Below are positions 53,352 through 61,598 of a stretch of 64,000 nucleotides of DNA, one piece after another. The stretch comes from UBA4665 sp036388555. Lineage in GTDB: Bacteria > Patescibacteriota > Saccharimonadia > Saccharimonadales > UBA4665. The position numbers and the translations under genes were made by a program. Location of the stretch: the NCBI GenBank assembly GCA_036388555.1, contig DASVRP010000010.1:70143-134142 (forward strand). Reading direction: 5' to 3'. The notes beneath the pieces were generated by a model. The model did no database searches and was not told the origin of the DNA. It saw only the letters and a program-made list of their open reading frames with translations. Every line of letters starts with the position of its first letter. The first letter of the stretch is position 1.

Positions 53352-53957
53352 ATGCAGGCACATCCTACCGTCGATATCATCCCAGGGTTCGCCGAGGGCA
53401 GCTGGCATACCAACATCCTGCTGCGGGAACTTGAGAAATACGGCTACCGGAAGGCTGCCAACAGCGCTGAAGCCGACGTCATCATCACCCATTCCGCCGG
53501 CTGCTTCTTCCTGCCGAATAGCGTCGAGAACAAGCAGATCATCATGATCGGGCCGCCGTACTGGCCCGGCCGGCCGATGATCGTCAGCGCCAGCCGCAAA
53601 GTCTGGGGCGACTTCAGCACAGCCTGGCAGCGCGGCAAGCTCGGCTTCTGGGGCCGCAAGCTGGCCTGGAATTATGTCTACGTCGGCGCAAACATCCTGC
53701 GCGTCTTCCGCATCGCCCGTTTCGCCAGCCGCCAGAACCTGCACGAAGCGCTGCGCGACAAGAAGGTAGCGATCATCCGCAATGATGATGACGCCTGGTT
53801 CAGCCCAGACGCCGAGCAGCTGCTGCCGGCCAGCGAGACATATTCACATTACAAACTGCCGGGCGAGCACGAGGACTGCTGGGTATTTCCCGAGGAACAT
53901 GCCAAGCTGATCGATGAGATCATCCGGAAGAACCGCATCGGCACAGAATCTATTTGA
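53352..53957 (+). CDS. Alpha/beta-hydrolase-like protein (201 aa)
   Basis: Starts on the nucleotide after the xth stop codon, so it is co-translated. A nucleophile-elbow-like ITHSAGCFFLP (S about 49) and a late His region (KLPGEHEDCWVFPEEH) fit a small alpha/beta hydrolase. The middle has several aromatic residues. Substrate unknown. Confidence 0.7.
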   Translation: MQAHPTVDIIPGFAEGSWHTNILLRELEKYGYRKAANSAEADVIITHSAGCFFLPNSVENKQIIMIGPPYWPGRPMIVSASRKVWGDFSTAWQRGKLGFWGRKLAWNYVYVGANILRVFRIARFASRQNLHEALRDKKVAIIRNDDDAWFSPDAEQLLPASETYSHYKLPGEHEDCWVFPEEHAKLIDEIIRKNRIGTESI

Positions 53958-54000
53958 CAACATGAGCGTAACCGGCTGTTTCTGATAAACTGTTTTTATC

Positions 54001-56715
54001 ATGCCCATCCTCTCCCTGAACGAAATCGAGCACCGCGCCACCGTCTTTGTCGGGCGCTGGCAAGGCGAAACGTACGAAAAGGGTGAAAGCCAAAGCTTCT
54101 GGAGCGAATTTTTGGACATTTTCGGTATCGACCGCAAGCTGCACGGCGCGTACTTCGAGTATGCCGTCAAGAAGATAGACGATCGGCAAGGCTTCATTGA
54201 CATGTTCTGGCCCGGCAAGCTGCTGGCGGAGCAGAAATCGGCCGGGCGCGACCTGAGCGCCGCCAATACACAGGCTTTTGACTACCTACACAATTTATCC
54301 GAGAAGGACCGGCCGATGTACATCATCGTATCCGATTTCGGGCATTTCGAGCTGGTCAATCTGGAAACCCGTGAAAAGACGGCTTTCACGCTGGAGCAGC
54401 TGCCCAAGAAGATAAAGCTGTTCGGTTTCTTAACCGGTCGTGATAGCAGCAATCCCCAGGAAGAAGACCCAGTCAACCGCAAAGCCGCCGAAACCATGGC
54501 ACGGCTGCACAACCAGCTGCGCGACAGCAATTACACCGGACATGACCTCGAATTACTGCTCGTTCGGTTGGTATTCTGCCTGTTCGCCGATGACGCCGGG
54601 ATATTCGATCGCGGCACCTTCGAGCGGTATCTGCAGCACCGCACCAGTTCTGACGGCTCCGATCTCGGCGGTAAACTGACGGAGATTTTTCAAATACTCA
54701 ACACGCCAGAGTCGGAGCGTCAGACCAACCTCGACCAAGACTTAGCGGAATTGCCGTACGTCAACGGCGGCCTGTTCAGCGAAATCGTCCGAACGCCGTC
54801 ATTCACCAGCAGTATGCGCGCAGAATTGCTGGCAGCGGCCGATCTGGACTGGGGCCAGGTCAGCCCGGCCATCTTCGGCAGTATGTTCCAGGGCGTAATG
54901 GACGAAAAAGCCCGCCGCAACCTCGGTGCTCACTACACCAGCGAGCGCAACATCATGAAGGTCATCAAGCCGCTGTTCCTGGACGACCTATACGCCGAAT
55001 TCGAAACAATTGCCCGGCGTGTCCGCGACAGACAGAAGCTGCTGAGCGAATTCCAGGACAAGCTAGCCAGCCTGACCTTCCTCGACCCGGCCTGCGGCTG
55101 CGGCAACTTCCTGGTCATCACCTACCGCGAACTGCGCAAACTGGAACACCGCGTCCTCGAAAAGCTCTACAAAGGCCAGACCGGCTGGCTCGACACCAGC
55201 GAACACGGCGTCGTGAAGGTAAATGTCGACCAGATGAACGGCATCGAGATCGAAGAATTTCCAGCGCTCATCGCCGAGACGGCGCTGTGGCTGACCGACC
55301 ACCAGATGAACCTGGCGTATTCGCAACAGTCCGGTAGTATCTTTAAGCGGCTGCCGCTGACGAAGCGGGCGAATATCGTGAATGGGAATGCGCTGACGAT
55401 GGCGTGGGGGGAGGTGATTGAGCCGGGGCGGCTGGATTATATTTTGGGGAATCCACCATTTATCGGCTCCAAGCTGATGACCATCGAGCAGCGGGCCCAA
55501 GTCGTCGCCGAATTCGAGAACATACGCGGTTCCGGCACCCTCGATTTCGTCACCGCCTGGTACGCCAAAGCCACGAAGTATATGGAAGGGAATAAGGCTA
55601 TCCAGTGCGCCTTTGTCTCCACGAATTCAATCTGTCAGGGCGAGCAGGTCGGTGTACTCTGGAGTTATCTGCTGCAGAAAGGCCTGCACATCAATTTCGC
55701 TCATCAGACATTCCGCTGGAGCAATGAGGGCAAGGGAATCGCGGCCGTCTACTGCATCATAGAAGGCTTCAGCTATACAAACTTGGCAGTGAAGCGGCTG
55801 TATCTGTACGATGACATTCGCGGTGATGAAAAAGAGACCCTTCCGAAGAATATAAATCCGTATTTGGTGGATGCGCCGGATTTGGTTGTGACAAGCCGAC
55901 AGAAGCCGATCTGTGACGTACCACCAATGAGTATCGGTAACAAGCCGATTGACGGCGGTAATTACTTGTTCACCGAGCAAGAAAAGCAGGCATTTTTACA
56001 GTCCGAACCTATTGCCGAGCCATATTTTTATAAATGGGTTGGTTCGCATGAATTCATTCACCGTTACTATCGTTGGGTATTAGTCCTTAAAGATATATCG
56101 CCGTCCGTGCTCCGTGCTATGCCGCATATATTACATCGTGTCGAGGCCGTCCGTGCTTTACGCGCAGAAAGCAAAAGTCTTCCAACGCAACTATTGGCAA
56201 AATATCCGACAAGGTTTCACGTCGCGAACATACCCGTGGCGCACTATCTCGTAGTCCCAAAAGTCTCTTCCGAGCGTCGAGATTACATCCCCATAGGCTT
56301 TCTGAGTCCACAAACACTTGCCAGTGACCTCATGTTCACTGTCCCGAATGCCTCTCTTTATCATTTCGGCATCCTCACTAGCCGCATGCATATGGCCTGG
56401 GTACGCGCAGTCGGTGGTCGCCTAAAAAGTGACTTCCGATACTCAAAAGATATCGTCTACAACAATTTCCCATGGCCAGAGAATGTGAGCACTGAATATA
56501 AAACTAAAGTAGAGCAATTAGCTCAAGAAATTCTCGATGCCCGCTCAGAATTTCCTGAAAGCTCATTGGCTGATTTATACGACCCTCGAACTATGCCGCC
56601 GTCACTCGTTAAAGCCCATCAAATGCTTGACAAGCTTGTCGACAATCTCTATCAACCACAATATCTTCCAGATGATAGTGCACGTATCGCGATATTATTG
56701 GACTTACAAAAGTAG
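54001..56715 (+). CDS. MmeI-like single-chain restriction-modification enzyme
   Basis: 904 residues, the length of MmeI-type (type IIL/IIG) enzymes. The N-terminal nuclease site has Asp67 and Glu77-Gln78-Lys79 in FIDMFWPGKLLAEQKS, a D..ExK motif. The adenine methyltransferase has motif I LDPACGCGNFL (362-368) and motif IV LGNPPF (484-487). The C-terminal ~300 residues give the target-recognition part. It both cuts and modifies DNA from one polypeptide. TTGACA lies about 45 bp upstream. The 3' third is less GC-rich than the 5' part. Confidence 0.93.
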   Translation: MPILSLNEIEHRATVFVGRWQGETYEKGESQSFWSEFLDIFGIDRKLHGAYFEYAVKKIDDRQGFIDMFWPGKLLAEQKSAGRDLSAANTQAFDYLHNLSEKDRPMYIIVSDFGHFELVNLETREKTAFTLEQLPKKIKLFGFLTGRDSSNPQEEDPVNRKAAETMARLHNQLRDSNYTGHDLELLLVRLVFCLFADDAGIFDRGTFERYLQHRTSSDGSDLGGKLTEIFQILNTPESERQTNLDQDLAELPYVNGGLFSEIVRTPSFTSSMRAELLAAADLDWGQVSPAIFGSMFQGVMDEKARRNLGAHYTSERNIMKVIKPLFLDDLYAEFETIARRVRDRQKLLSEFQDKLASLTFLDPACGCGNFLVITYRELRKLEHRVLEKLYKGQTGWLDTSEHGVVKVNVDQMNGIEIEEFPALIAETALWLTDHQMNLAYSQQSGSIFKRLPLTKRANIVNGNALTMAWGEVIEPGRLDYILGNPPFIGSKLMTIEQRAQVVAEFENIRGSGTLDFVTAWYAKATKYMEGNKAIQCAFVSTNSICQGEQVGVLWSYLLQKGLHINFAHQTFRWSNEGKGIAAVYCIIEGFSYTNLAVKRLYLYDDIRGDEKETLPKNINPYLVDAPDLVVTSRQKPICDVPPMSIGNKPIDGGNYLFTEQEKQAFLQSEPIAEPYFYKWVGSHEFIHRYYRWVLVLKDISPSVLRAMPHILHRVEAVRALRAESKSLPTQLLAKYPTRFHVANIPVAHYLVVPKVSSERRDYIPIGFLSPQTLASDLMFTVPNASLYHFGILTSRMHMAWVRAVGGRLKSDFRYSKDIVYNNFPWPENVSTEYKTKVEQLAQEILDARSEFPESSLADLYDPRTMPPSLVKAHQMLDKLVDNLYQPQYLPDDSARIAILLDLQK

Positions 56716-56722
56716 TACTAGA

Positions 56723-57313
56723 ATGAAGAGCTTACACTTCATAGAGTTAATGGTTACTTTTCTGGGGGGAGGCATATTATTGCCATTCATAAACTCCATT
56801 CTCATTCGGAAACGCGCTACTTCCGAATGGTTAAGAGATCGAAGATTAGAAAGCTATAAAGTTCTGATGTTTGACTTAGATGAACTAAGAAAGGCGGTTA
56901 TCAATAAGGACGAGGAATACTCTAATAAGAGCTTTAAATCTCATGTACGTGACCTTAACCTACTATCGCCTCCGTTAAGAGTAAAATTTGCAGTTCAGGA
57001 TCTTATTATAAGAACGAACCATTTTAAATACGATGACTTCGAAAGACGTTTTTTATTACCTAAATACTTTGGCATTACAGATGATATTGAAAGAGTCATA
57101 CTTCTCATCAACCGTGACATGGCTGACTTAATTAAGTCACCGAGCATCGTAGAGCGCTTTAGCCGCTACCGAGATGAGGAGATTCGTTACAGTTGGAACC
57201 CTATATTCTGGCTAGAAAGCCTGCTTTACCAGCGTCCCTTTTTGACAATAATGATTGTAATTGAAGTTATCCTGATTGTGCTGCTCATCCTCAAAGAGGA
57301 AACTATTATTTAG
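56723..57313 (+). CDS. Two-helix membrane protein behind the R-M gene (196 aa)
   Basis: From the ATG at 56723; a longer overlapping frame from 56537 has no start signal. An N-terminal helix (FIELMVTFLGGGILLPFI), a ~140-residue charged cytoplasmic middle (RRLESYKVLMFDLDELRKAV), and a C-terminal helix (FLTIMIVIEVILIVLLIL). Much more AT-rich than the flanks. No family recognised; 7 bp from the MmeI-like gene, so possibly an R-M accessory or a passenger. Confidence 0.7.
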   Translation: MKSLHFIELMVTFLGGGILLPFINSILIRKRATSEWLRDRRLESYKVLMFDLDELRKAVINKDEEYSNKSFKSHVRDLNLLSPPLRVKFAVQDLIIRTNHFKYDDFERRFLLPKYFGITDDIERVILLINRDMADLIKSPSIVERFSRYRDEEIRYSWNPIFWLESLLYQRPFLTIMIVIEVILIVLLILKEETII

Positions 57314-57405
57314 TTGTACCCCTGTAAAAGTGAGGGAATCGTATTGACTATTCTCCGCGCGGCGAATATACTCTACGAGTAAGCTTAAGTACAATGCTTA
57401 TGCAT

Positions 57406-57436
57406 AAAAAACGGACACTACCTGGATAATGCCCGT
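57406..57436 (-). terminator. Minus-strand intrinsic terminator
   Basis: ACGGGCA pairs with TGTCCGT (one G-U) and is followed by TTTTTT on the minus strand. It implies a minus-strand transcript ending here, matching the short reading frame at 57465-57566. Confidence 0.6.
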
Positions 57437-57464
57437 CATTTACCTTAAATGCCGATTATGAGCT

Positions 57465-57566
57465 TTAACCTTTTCCGGGGGGCGGCTCATCAATCTCAAT
57501 ACTTATCTCATCAACACCATTACAATCTATGTGTACCGTGATGACGATGCTCGTTCTGATACTAAT
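57465..57566 (-). other. Short protein-like reading frame without a standard start
   Basis: 33 codons reading ISIRTSIVITVHIDCNGVDE and ending EPPPGKG-stop, an alternating beta-like pattern that looks coded. No ATG, GTG or TTG lies in frame after the upstream stop; ATT and ATC codons follow GGAAAGG. A terminator lies 29 bp downstream. It may be a small gene with a rare start or a decayed 3' end. The rest of 57314-57848 shows no other gene. Confidence 0.3.
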
Positions 57567-57848
57567 CCTTTCCGATATGTTCTATCGGAGGCCAGATACA
57601 ACTAGTTTCGTACACTCCGACTTCTTACAAACACACCCTCCCCCATGGTGTGAATTCTAAGAATCCAGATAAGAATTAGCCCTTTGATTATACCTCATCA
57701 CGCGTGCGGTCGAAAGGTATGTAATAGACATTATCCCTAGTCAAAAGGTTATATTCGACTCGCTAGTAAAGTTTACTTCGCAGCTAGCGCCAGCAGCAGC
57801 AAAAACATCAATACTTCCCGATAACTCTGTGCTGATAACCATAGCGGT

Positions 57849-58310
57849 CTATGCCGCTTCCCGCCACCACCCCAACTCCTCCCGGTCCACCAAGATCACT
57901 CCCGCCATCTCCGCGTATTCGCGGGCGTGTTTCGTGAAATAGCTATTCGTGACGACCATGGCCTTGTCGCAAGCGTACTTTTTGCTGGCGTGGGCGCCGT
58001 GGACGGGATATATATGCCCTTTGCGTAATGTGCCGGCATAGCGCTTGGTCTGGATGGCATATTTCTGGCCATCGTGCGTCGCTAATATGTCTATGCCGTC
58101 ATCATTACTGGCGGCGGTGTAGCGGATATTGCGGAAGCCGCGGGCGCTGAGCAGTTCACCGACATACCGCTCGAATGTAGGGCCGGTTATGGCATCTATC
58201 TGGTCGAAATCTAGTTTTTGTAAGCCCTGATCAAGCTGATCACCGCGGCGCATCGTATGAACGGCCAACCATCCCAGGATGAATAGCACCCCAAGCAGTA
58301 TGGCTGCCAC
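57849..58310 (-). CDS. Membrane-anchored Mrr-like restriction endonuclease
   Basis: 153 residues. An N-terminal helix (AAILLGVLFILGWLAVHTM) is followed by an Mrr_cat domain: ERYVGELLSARGFRN, NDDGIDILATHDGQKY and AIQTKRYAG (the D..QxK site), then VVTNSYFTKHAREYA. Type IV enzymes of this fold cut modified DNA. The start is a GTG at 58310; the frame extends upstream through an ATT (IDTSTLIV) before a stop, a possible rare start. Confidence 0.85.
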   Translation of the reverse strand: MAAILLGVLFILGWLAVHTMRRGDQLDQGLQKLDFDQIDAITGPTFERYVGELLSARGFRNIRYTAASNDDGIDILATHDGQKYAIQTKRYAGTLRKGHIYPVHGAHASKKYACDKAMVVTNSYFTKHAREYAEMAGVILVDREELGWWREAA

Positions 58311-58468
58311 GATTAGCGTAGAGGTATCAATGTCTTACTTGAATTGCTGTTACCGCAAGTAGTCCGACGGCTCCGAGCAGGATTGGGCTGGGATTAATAG
58401 ATTGTCTGTTTCACCGATATCTGCGGGTGTGACGTACCATAGGCGTCATTATAGTCTGGATGTGTATA

Positions 58469-58780
58469 CTATCGTATCCCGCACACCGGCCGGTACGTAC
58501 TACGCAGGGCAGTCTCGATCAACATCCGTGACCGTTCATCACACTGCAGTGTCCAGGCGTAGACTCCGTTTATCTGGTGCCGGAGCCATTGCTGGGCGCG
58601 GTCGTGGTTGGTAATGCGCTCACGGATATTGTGTGACTCCCCGACATCTATGATAGTGTGTTGCCCGTTTACGGCCTGCGTCGTGATTACGTAGACGCCT
58701 GACGCATCCGGCAGGCTGTTGACATCCGTGAATGGTCCATAATGACTATGTTGTCCTAGATATGTTTGTGTAGTAAGCAT
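58469..58780 (-). CDS. GIY-YIG-like nuclease (103 aa)
   Basis: An AGGAG site precedes the ATG at 58780. ASGVYVITTQ matches the GIY strand and IDVGESHNIRERITNHDR the YIG strand with the catalytic Arg, but Tyr of the YIG element is replaced (IIDVG). A C-terminal Glu is in MLIETALRSTYRP. Small stand-alone members occur near defence genes. Activity uncertain. Confidence 0.7.
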   Translation of the reverse strand: MLTTQTYLGQHSHYGPFTDVNSLPDASGVYVITTQAVNGQHTIIDVGESHNIRERITNHDRAQQWLRHQINGVYAWTLQCDERSRMLIETALRSTYRPVCGIR

Positions 58781-58856
58781 CGATAATCTCCTAATAATTA
58801 CATAATCATTATCATCCCAAATGTCTCGTTATTACAACATGCCATGTCATGTATTA

Positions 58857-58885
58857 TTGACATCACCATCGCGCGGTGCTACAAT
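58857..58885 (+). promoter_or_regulatory. Consensus leaderless promoter of the toxin-antitoxin pair
   Basis: TTGACA (58857-58862), 17 bp, TACAAT (58880-58885), then 7 nt to the ATG at 58893. Confidence 0.85.
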
Positions 58886-58892
58886 ACCAGAT

Positions 58893-59588
58893 ATGAGCAA
58901 CACACCACAACTAGCAGAAAAAGTCACCAAACTCCGTGAACAGGCCCGCCTGACCCAGGAGGAAGTCGCCGCCAAGCTCGGTTTGAGCCGGCAGCGCTGG
59001 ATTATGGTAGAAAAGGGCGAACGCGACTTGAGCACCGAGGAACTGGAAATATTGGCCGGCATATTCGGTATTGAAGCGGCAGATTTCTTCGAAGAGGTTC
59101 CCGATATCGAAAAATTTCGGCAGATGTATTTCGCATTTCTCCAGCGCGGCTGTAACGACCACGGCAATATACCGAAGACCAAGCTGGCTAAGCTGCTCTA
59201 TCTAGCCGATTTCACGAATTACTTCGAGGATCTTGAACCCATGAGCGGTGTCAAATACCGGCGGTTGGAGTATGGCCCCGTCGCTGATGTGTTCTTTTCC
59301 ATAACCGACGATTTGCTCGATAAGGGGAAGATAGGCGTCGAGGTCCTGGATAGAGGCGCACAGATGATATCGCTCAAAACACGGGAAGCCAAAACCGATA
59401 GGTTAACCGCCAAAGAGCTTGAGACTATTAAAACCATCTGTGACGCCTGGAAAGACAAGCCGACCCAGGAAATCGTCAATTTCACCCACGAACAGCTTCC
59501 TTGGAAGATGTGCCGTGACGGTGAATATATACCGTATTCCCTTATCATTCAGGAAGATCCCGACCATGTTTACCAACCAGCTGCCTGA
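58893..59588 (+). CDS. XRE-Panacea (SocA-like) antitoxin
   Basis: 231 residues from the ATG at 58893. An N-terminal HTH_XRE (KVTKLREQARLTQEEVAAKL, then LSRQRWIMVEKGERDLS) is fused to a Panacea/DUF4065 domain (KTKLAKLLYLADFTNYFE, YRRLEYGPVADVFF). Panacea domains are antitoxin modules paired with many toxin types; the HTH suggests autoregulation of the leaderless promoter. Overlaps the toxin gene by 23 bp. Confidence 0.9.
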   Translation: MSNTPQLAEKVTKLREQARLTQEEVAAKLGLSRQRWIMVEKGERDLSTEELEILAGIFGIEAADFFEEVPDIEKFRQMYFAFLQRGCNDHGNIPKTKLAKLLYLADFTNYFEDLEPMSGVKYRRLEYGPVADVFFSITDDLLDKGKIGVEVLDRGAQMISLKTREAKTDRLTAKELETIKTICDAWKDKPTQEIVNFTHEQLPWKMCRDGEYIPYSLIIQEDPDHVYQPAA

Positions 59589-59994
59589 TGATGTTGATTA
59601 CCGTGTCATCTTTAGTGATTACGCAAAACGCCATTACATAAAGGGGTTTGAAAAGAAATACCCCGGTAAGCAATGGCTGGTAACACGGCAGTCTATATTC
59701 GAACAATTGAAGCGTGTGCATGCCTTGCAGGGAGGGCAGCAGGTCGATGAACTAAAGTCGGGTAACGATTATATCTTGTTCAAATACGACTTCGCAGTCG
59801 CCCAGACAAGAATATCGCCAAAAGCTTCCGGTAACAGGTGTGTCGTATTTCTTGACCGCACTACCCAATTACAAACAGTCCTGATGGTATATGCAAAGAC
59901 CGATGTACCTAAGAACCACCACGAGACCGAATTCATATACGCCATTATAGCCGGGGCATTTCCAAAATTTTGGAGTAGGGTAGGGGTGAATTGA
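59566..59994 (+). CDS. RelE/ParE-like toxin partner of the Panacea antitoxin
   Basis: 142 residues from the ATG at 59566, within the 3' end of the antitoxin gene and behind AGGAAG. DYRVIFSDYAKRHYIKGFEK and RQSIFEQLKRVHAL fit a compact RelE/ParE-like fold of helix pair plus beta sheet. The target (mRNA on ribosomes or another) is unknown. The stop overlaps the NUDIX ATG by 1 nt. Confidence 0.75.
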   Translation: MFTNQLPDDVDYRVIFSDYAKRHYIKGFEKKYPGKQWLVTRQSIFEQLKRVHALQGGQQVDELKSGNDYILFKYDFAVAQTRISPKASGNRCVVFLDRTTQLQTVLMVYAKTDVPKNHHETEFIYAIIAGAFPKFWSRVGVN

Positions 59995-60476
59995 TGAGTC
60001 CCATAAAGACATGCAGCCTGCTGTTCCTACTGCGCGGTGATGGCGCCGATGCGGAAATATTGCTTGCCATGAAGAAGCGCGGCTTCGGCAGCGGCCGCTG
60101 GAACGGTGTCGGCGGGAAGCTCGAGCCCGAAGAGACGATGGAGCAGGCGACCGTCCGCGAATGCCGGGAAGAGATCGGTGTCACCCCGCGCGGACTCGAC
60201 AAGGTCGCCCTCCACCTCTTTGTCTTCCCGGACGGTACACCCGACATGGAAGTCCATGCGTTCATATCCCGTGACTGGACCGGTGAACCGGCCGAGACCG
60301 ACGAGATGGCGCCGAGCTGGTTCAACCTGGCTGACATGCCATACGCCGATATGTGGGACGATGACATTATCTGGCTGCCGGCCGTGCTGGCCGGCCAGAA
60401 GCTGCGGACCCGCTTCGTCTTCGATGACAACGAACACATGATCCGGGCCGAGCTGGACATCGTCGGCAGCCTGTAG
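59994..60476 (+). CDS. NUDIX hydrolase (MutT/MTH1-like)
   Basis: 160 residues from the ATG at 59994. The Nudix box is GGKLEPEETMEQATVRECRE followed by EIGV, matching GX5EX7REUXEEXGU. The overall size and WNGVGGKLE segment resemble 8-oxo-dGTPases. Translationally coupled to the toxin gene. Confidence 0.9.
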   Translation: MSPIKTCSLLFLLRGDGADAEILLAMKKRGFGSGRWNGVGGKLEPEETMEQATVRECREEIGVTPRGLDKVALHLFVFPDGTPDMEVHAFISRDWTGEPAETDEMAPSWFNLADMPYADMWDDDIIWLPAVLAGQKLRTRFVFDDNEHMIRAELDIVGSL

Positions 60477-60505
60477 TATCCACCGCTGATGTTACACTAG
60501 TCACT

Positions 60506-61297
60506 ATGACACCTGATTTCTGGCACAAACAGACCGCCGACAAGCCGCTCTATCCTGATATGCAGTGGAGCCGGCCGGAGAACCGGCTGTTCGCGGGCAA
60601 GCTGCTGGTCATCGGGGGCAGTGTCCACGGCTTCGCGGCGGCCGGCGAAGCCTATGCCCAGGCGACCAAGGCCGGCATCGGTACAGCCCGGATGTACTTG
60701 CCAGACGCATTACAGAAAGTGCTTGGCCGGACGTTCGAGGCAGGTGAGTTCGGACCGGCGACTCCGAGCGGCAGCTTCAGCCAGCGGGCGCTCGCCGAGG
60801 CCCTGGCCATGGCCAACTGGGGCGACGGCACGCTGTTAGCCGGCGACCTCGGCCGCAACAGTGAGACTGCCATCTTCCTGGAAAAATTTGCCGCAAAATA
60901 TACGGGACAGCTCACTATCACCAAGGACGCCGCCGACTACTTCACAAGTACGCCGGAGACGATCCTCACCAGGCCCGACACGCTCTTCGTCATAAGCCTG
61001 GCCCAGCTGCAGAAACTGGCCATGCAGGCACATTTCACGAAAGCTTTCACGTTCGACATGGATATCCTTAGATTCGTTGATACGCTGCATGATTTCACAG
61101 TATTTCACGGTATAAACATCATCGTCCGCCATCTGGACAACATCTTCGTTGCCCGCGGTGACAAGGTTAGCAGTACCAAACTGTCCGACTCCCAACCGGT
61201 CTGGCGAGTCCGGACAGCCGCTGCGGCCGCGACCTGGTGGCTGCAGAACCCTACAAAGACGTTCGAGGCTCTCTCGACGAGCCTCGTCGCTGACTGA
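60506..61297 (+). CDS. NnrD-like (YjeF C-terminal) ribokinase-fold protein
   Basis: 263 residues. KLLVIGGSVHGFAAAGEAYA and ATKAGIGTARMYLPDAL resemble the nucleotide-binding start of ADP-dependent NAD(P)H-hydrate dehydratase, and LLAGDLGRNSETAIFLEKF occupies the GPGLG-like position but without the usual Gly-rich loop. It may be a divergent repair enzyme for damaged NAD(P)H. TACACT ends 7 nt before the ATG (leaderless). Confidence 0.72.
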   Translation: MTPDFWHKQTADKPLYPDMQWSRPENRLFAGKLLVIGGSVHGFAAAGEAYAQATKAGIGTARMYLPDALQKVLGRTFEAGEFGPATPSGSFSQRALAEALAMANWGDGTLLAGDLGRNSETAIFLEKFAAKYTGQLTITKDAADYFTSTPETILTRPDTLFVISLAQLQKLAMQAHFTKAFTFDMDILRFVDTLHDFTVFHGINIIVRHLDNIFVARGDKVSSTKLSDSQPVWRVRTAAAAATWWLQNPTKTFEALSTSLVAD

Positions 61298-61304
61298 CCA
61301 GATT

Positions 61305-61459
61305 ATACGTTTTTCGTCCTCTCGGGCTCATATCCCGAAGGATATGAGCAAGTTCACTCGGTAGAACGAATGTAGCAAGCTATATCGTCCTCCCCTCGTT
61401 CACTAACTCATCAGCATGACTCTTCTACGCATTAAGCGGAGATATTCATGGAAACGTAT
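61305..61459 (-). ncRNA. Hammerhead ribozyme with extended stem II (HHR2)
   Basis: Minus strand 5' to 3': stem III ATACGTT (61459-61453); U16.1 (61452) and C17 (61451), the cleavage site; stem I CATGA (61450-61446) with TCATG (61419-61415), its loop holding CTC/GAG and CGC/GCG pairs; core CTGATGA (61414-61408); a 92-nt stem II region (61407-61316) closed by G-C, U-A, U-G; GAAA (61315-61312); and stem III AACGTAT (61311-61305). The insertion contains a perfect 10-bp hairpin with a UUCG loop (around 61326-61349) and a GAACGA/TCGTTC stem. Stem II closing is weak, so activity is less sure than for HHR1. It is 139 nt downstream of the TPM-type gene's stop. Confidence 0.75.
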
Positions 61460-61598
61460 TTTGGAGTGCGGCGGCTATGGAATCCCGGTAAGGACATCGA
61501 CACAGCTGCCACGCTCCAGGCAGGATGCCAGGTTCGCCTTGTGGGCTACTGCTGGCATCCTGCCTACCTCCATGACTGGAGGGTTTACTTGCTGGGTA

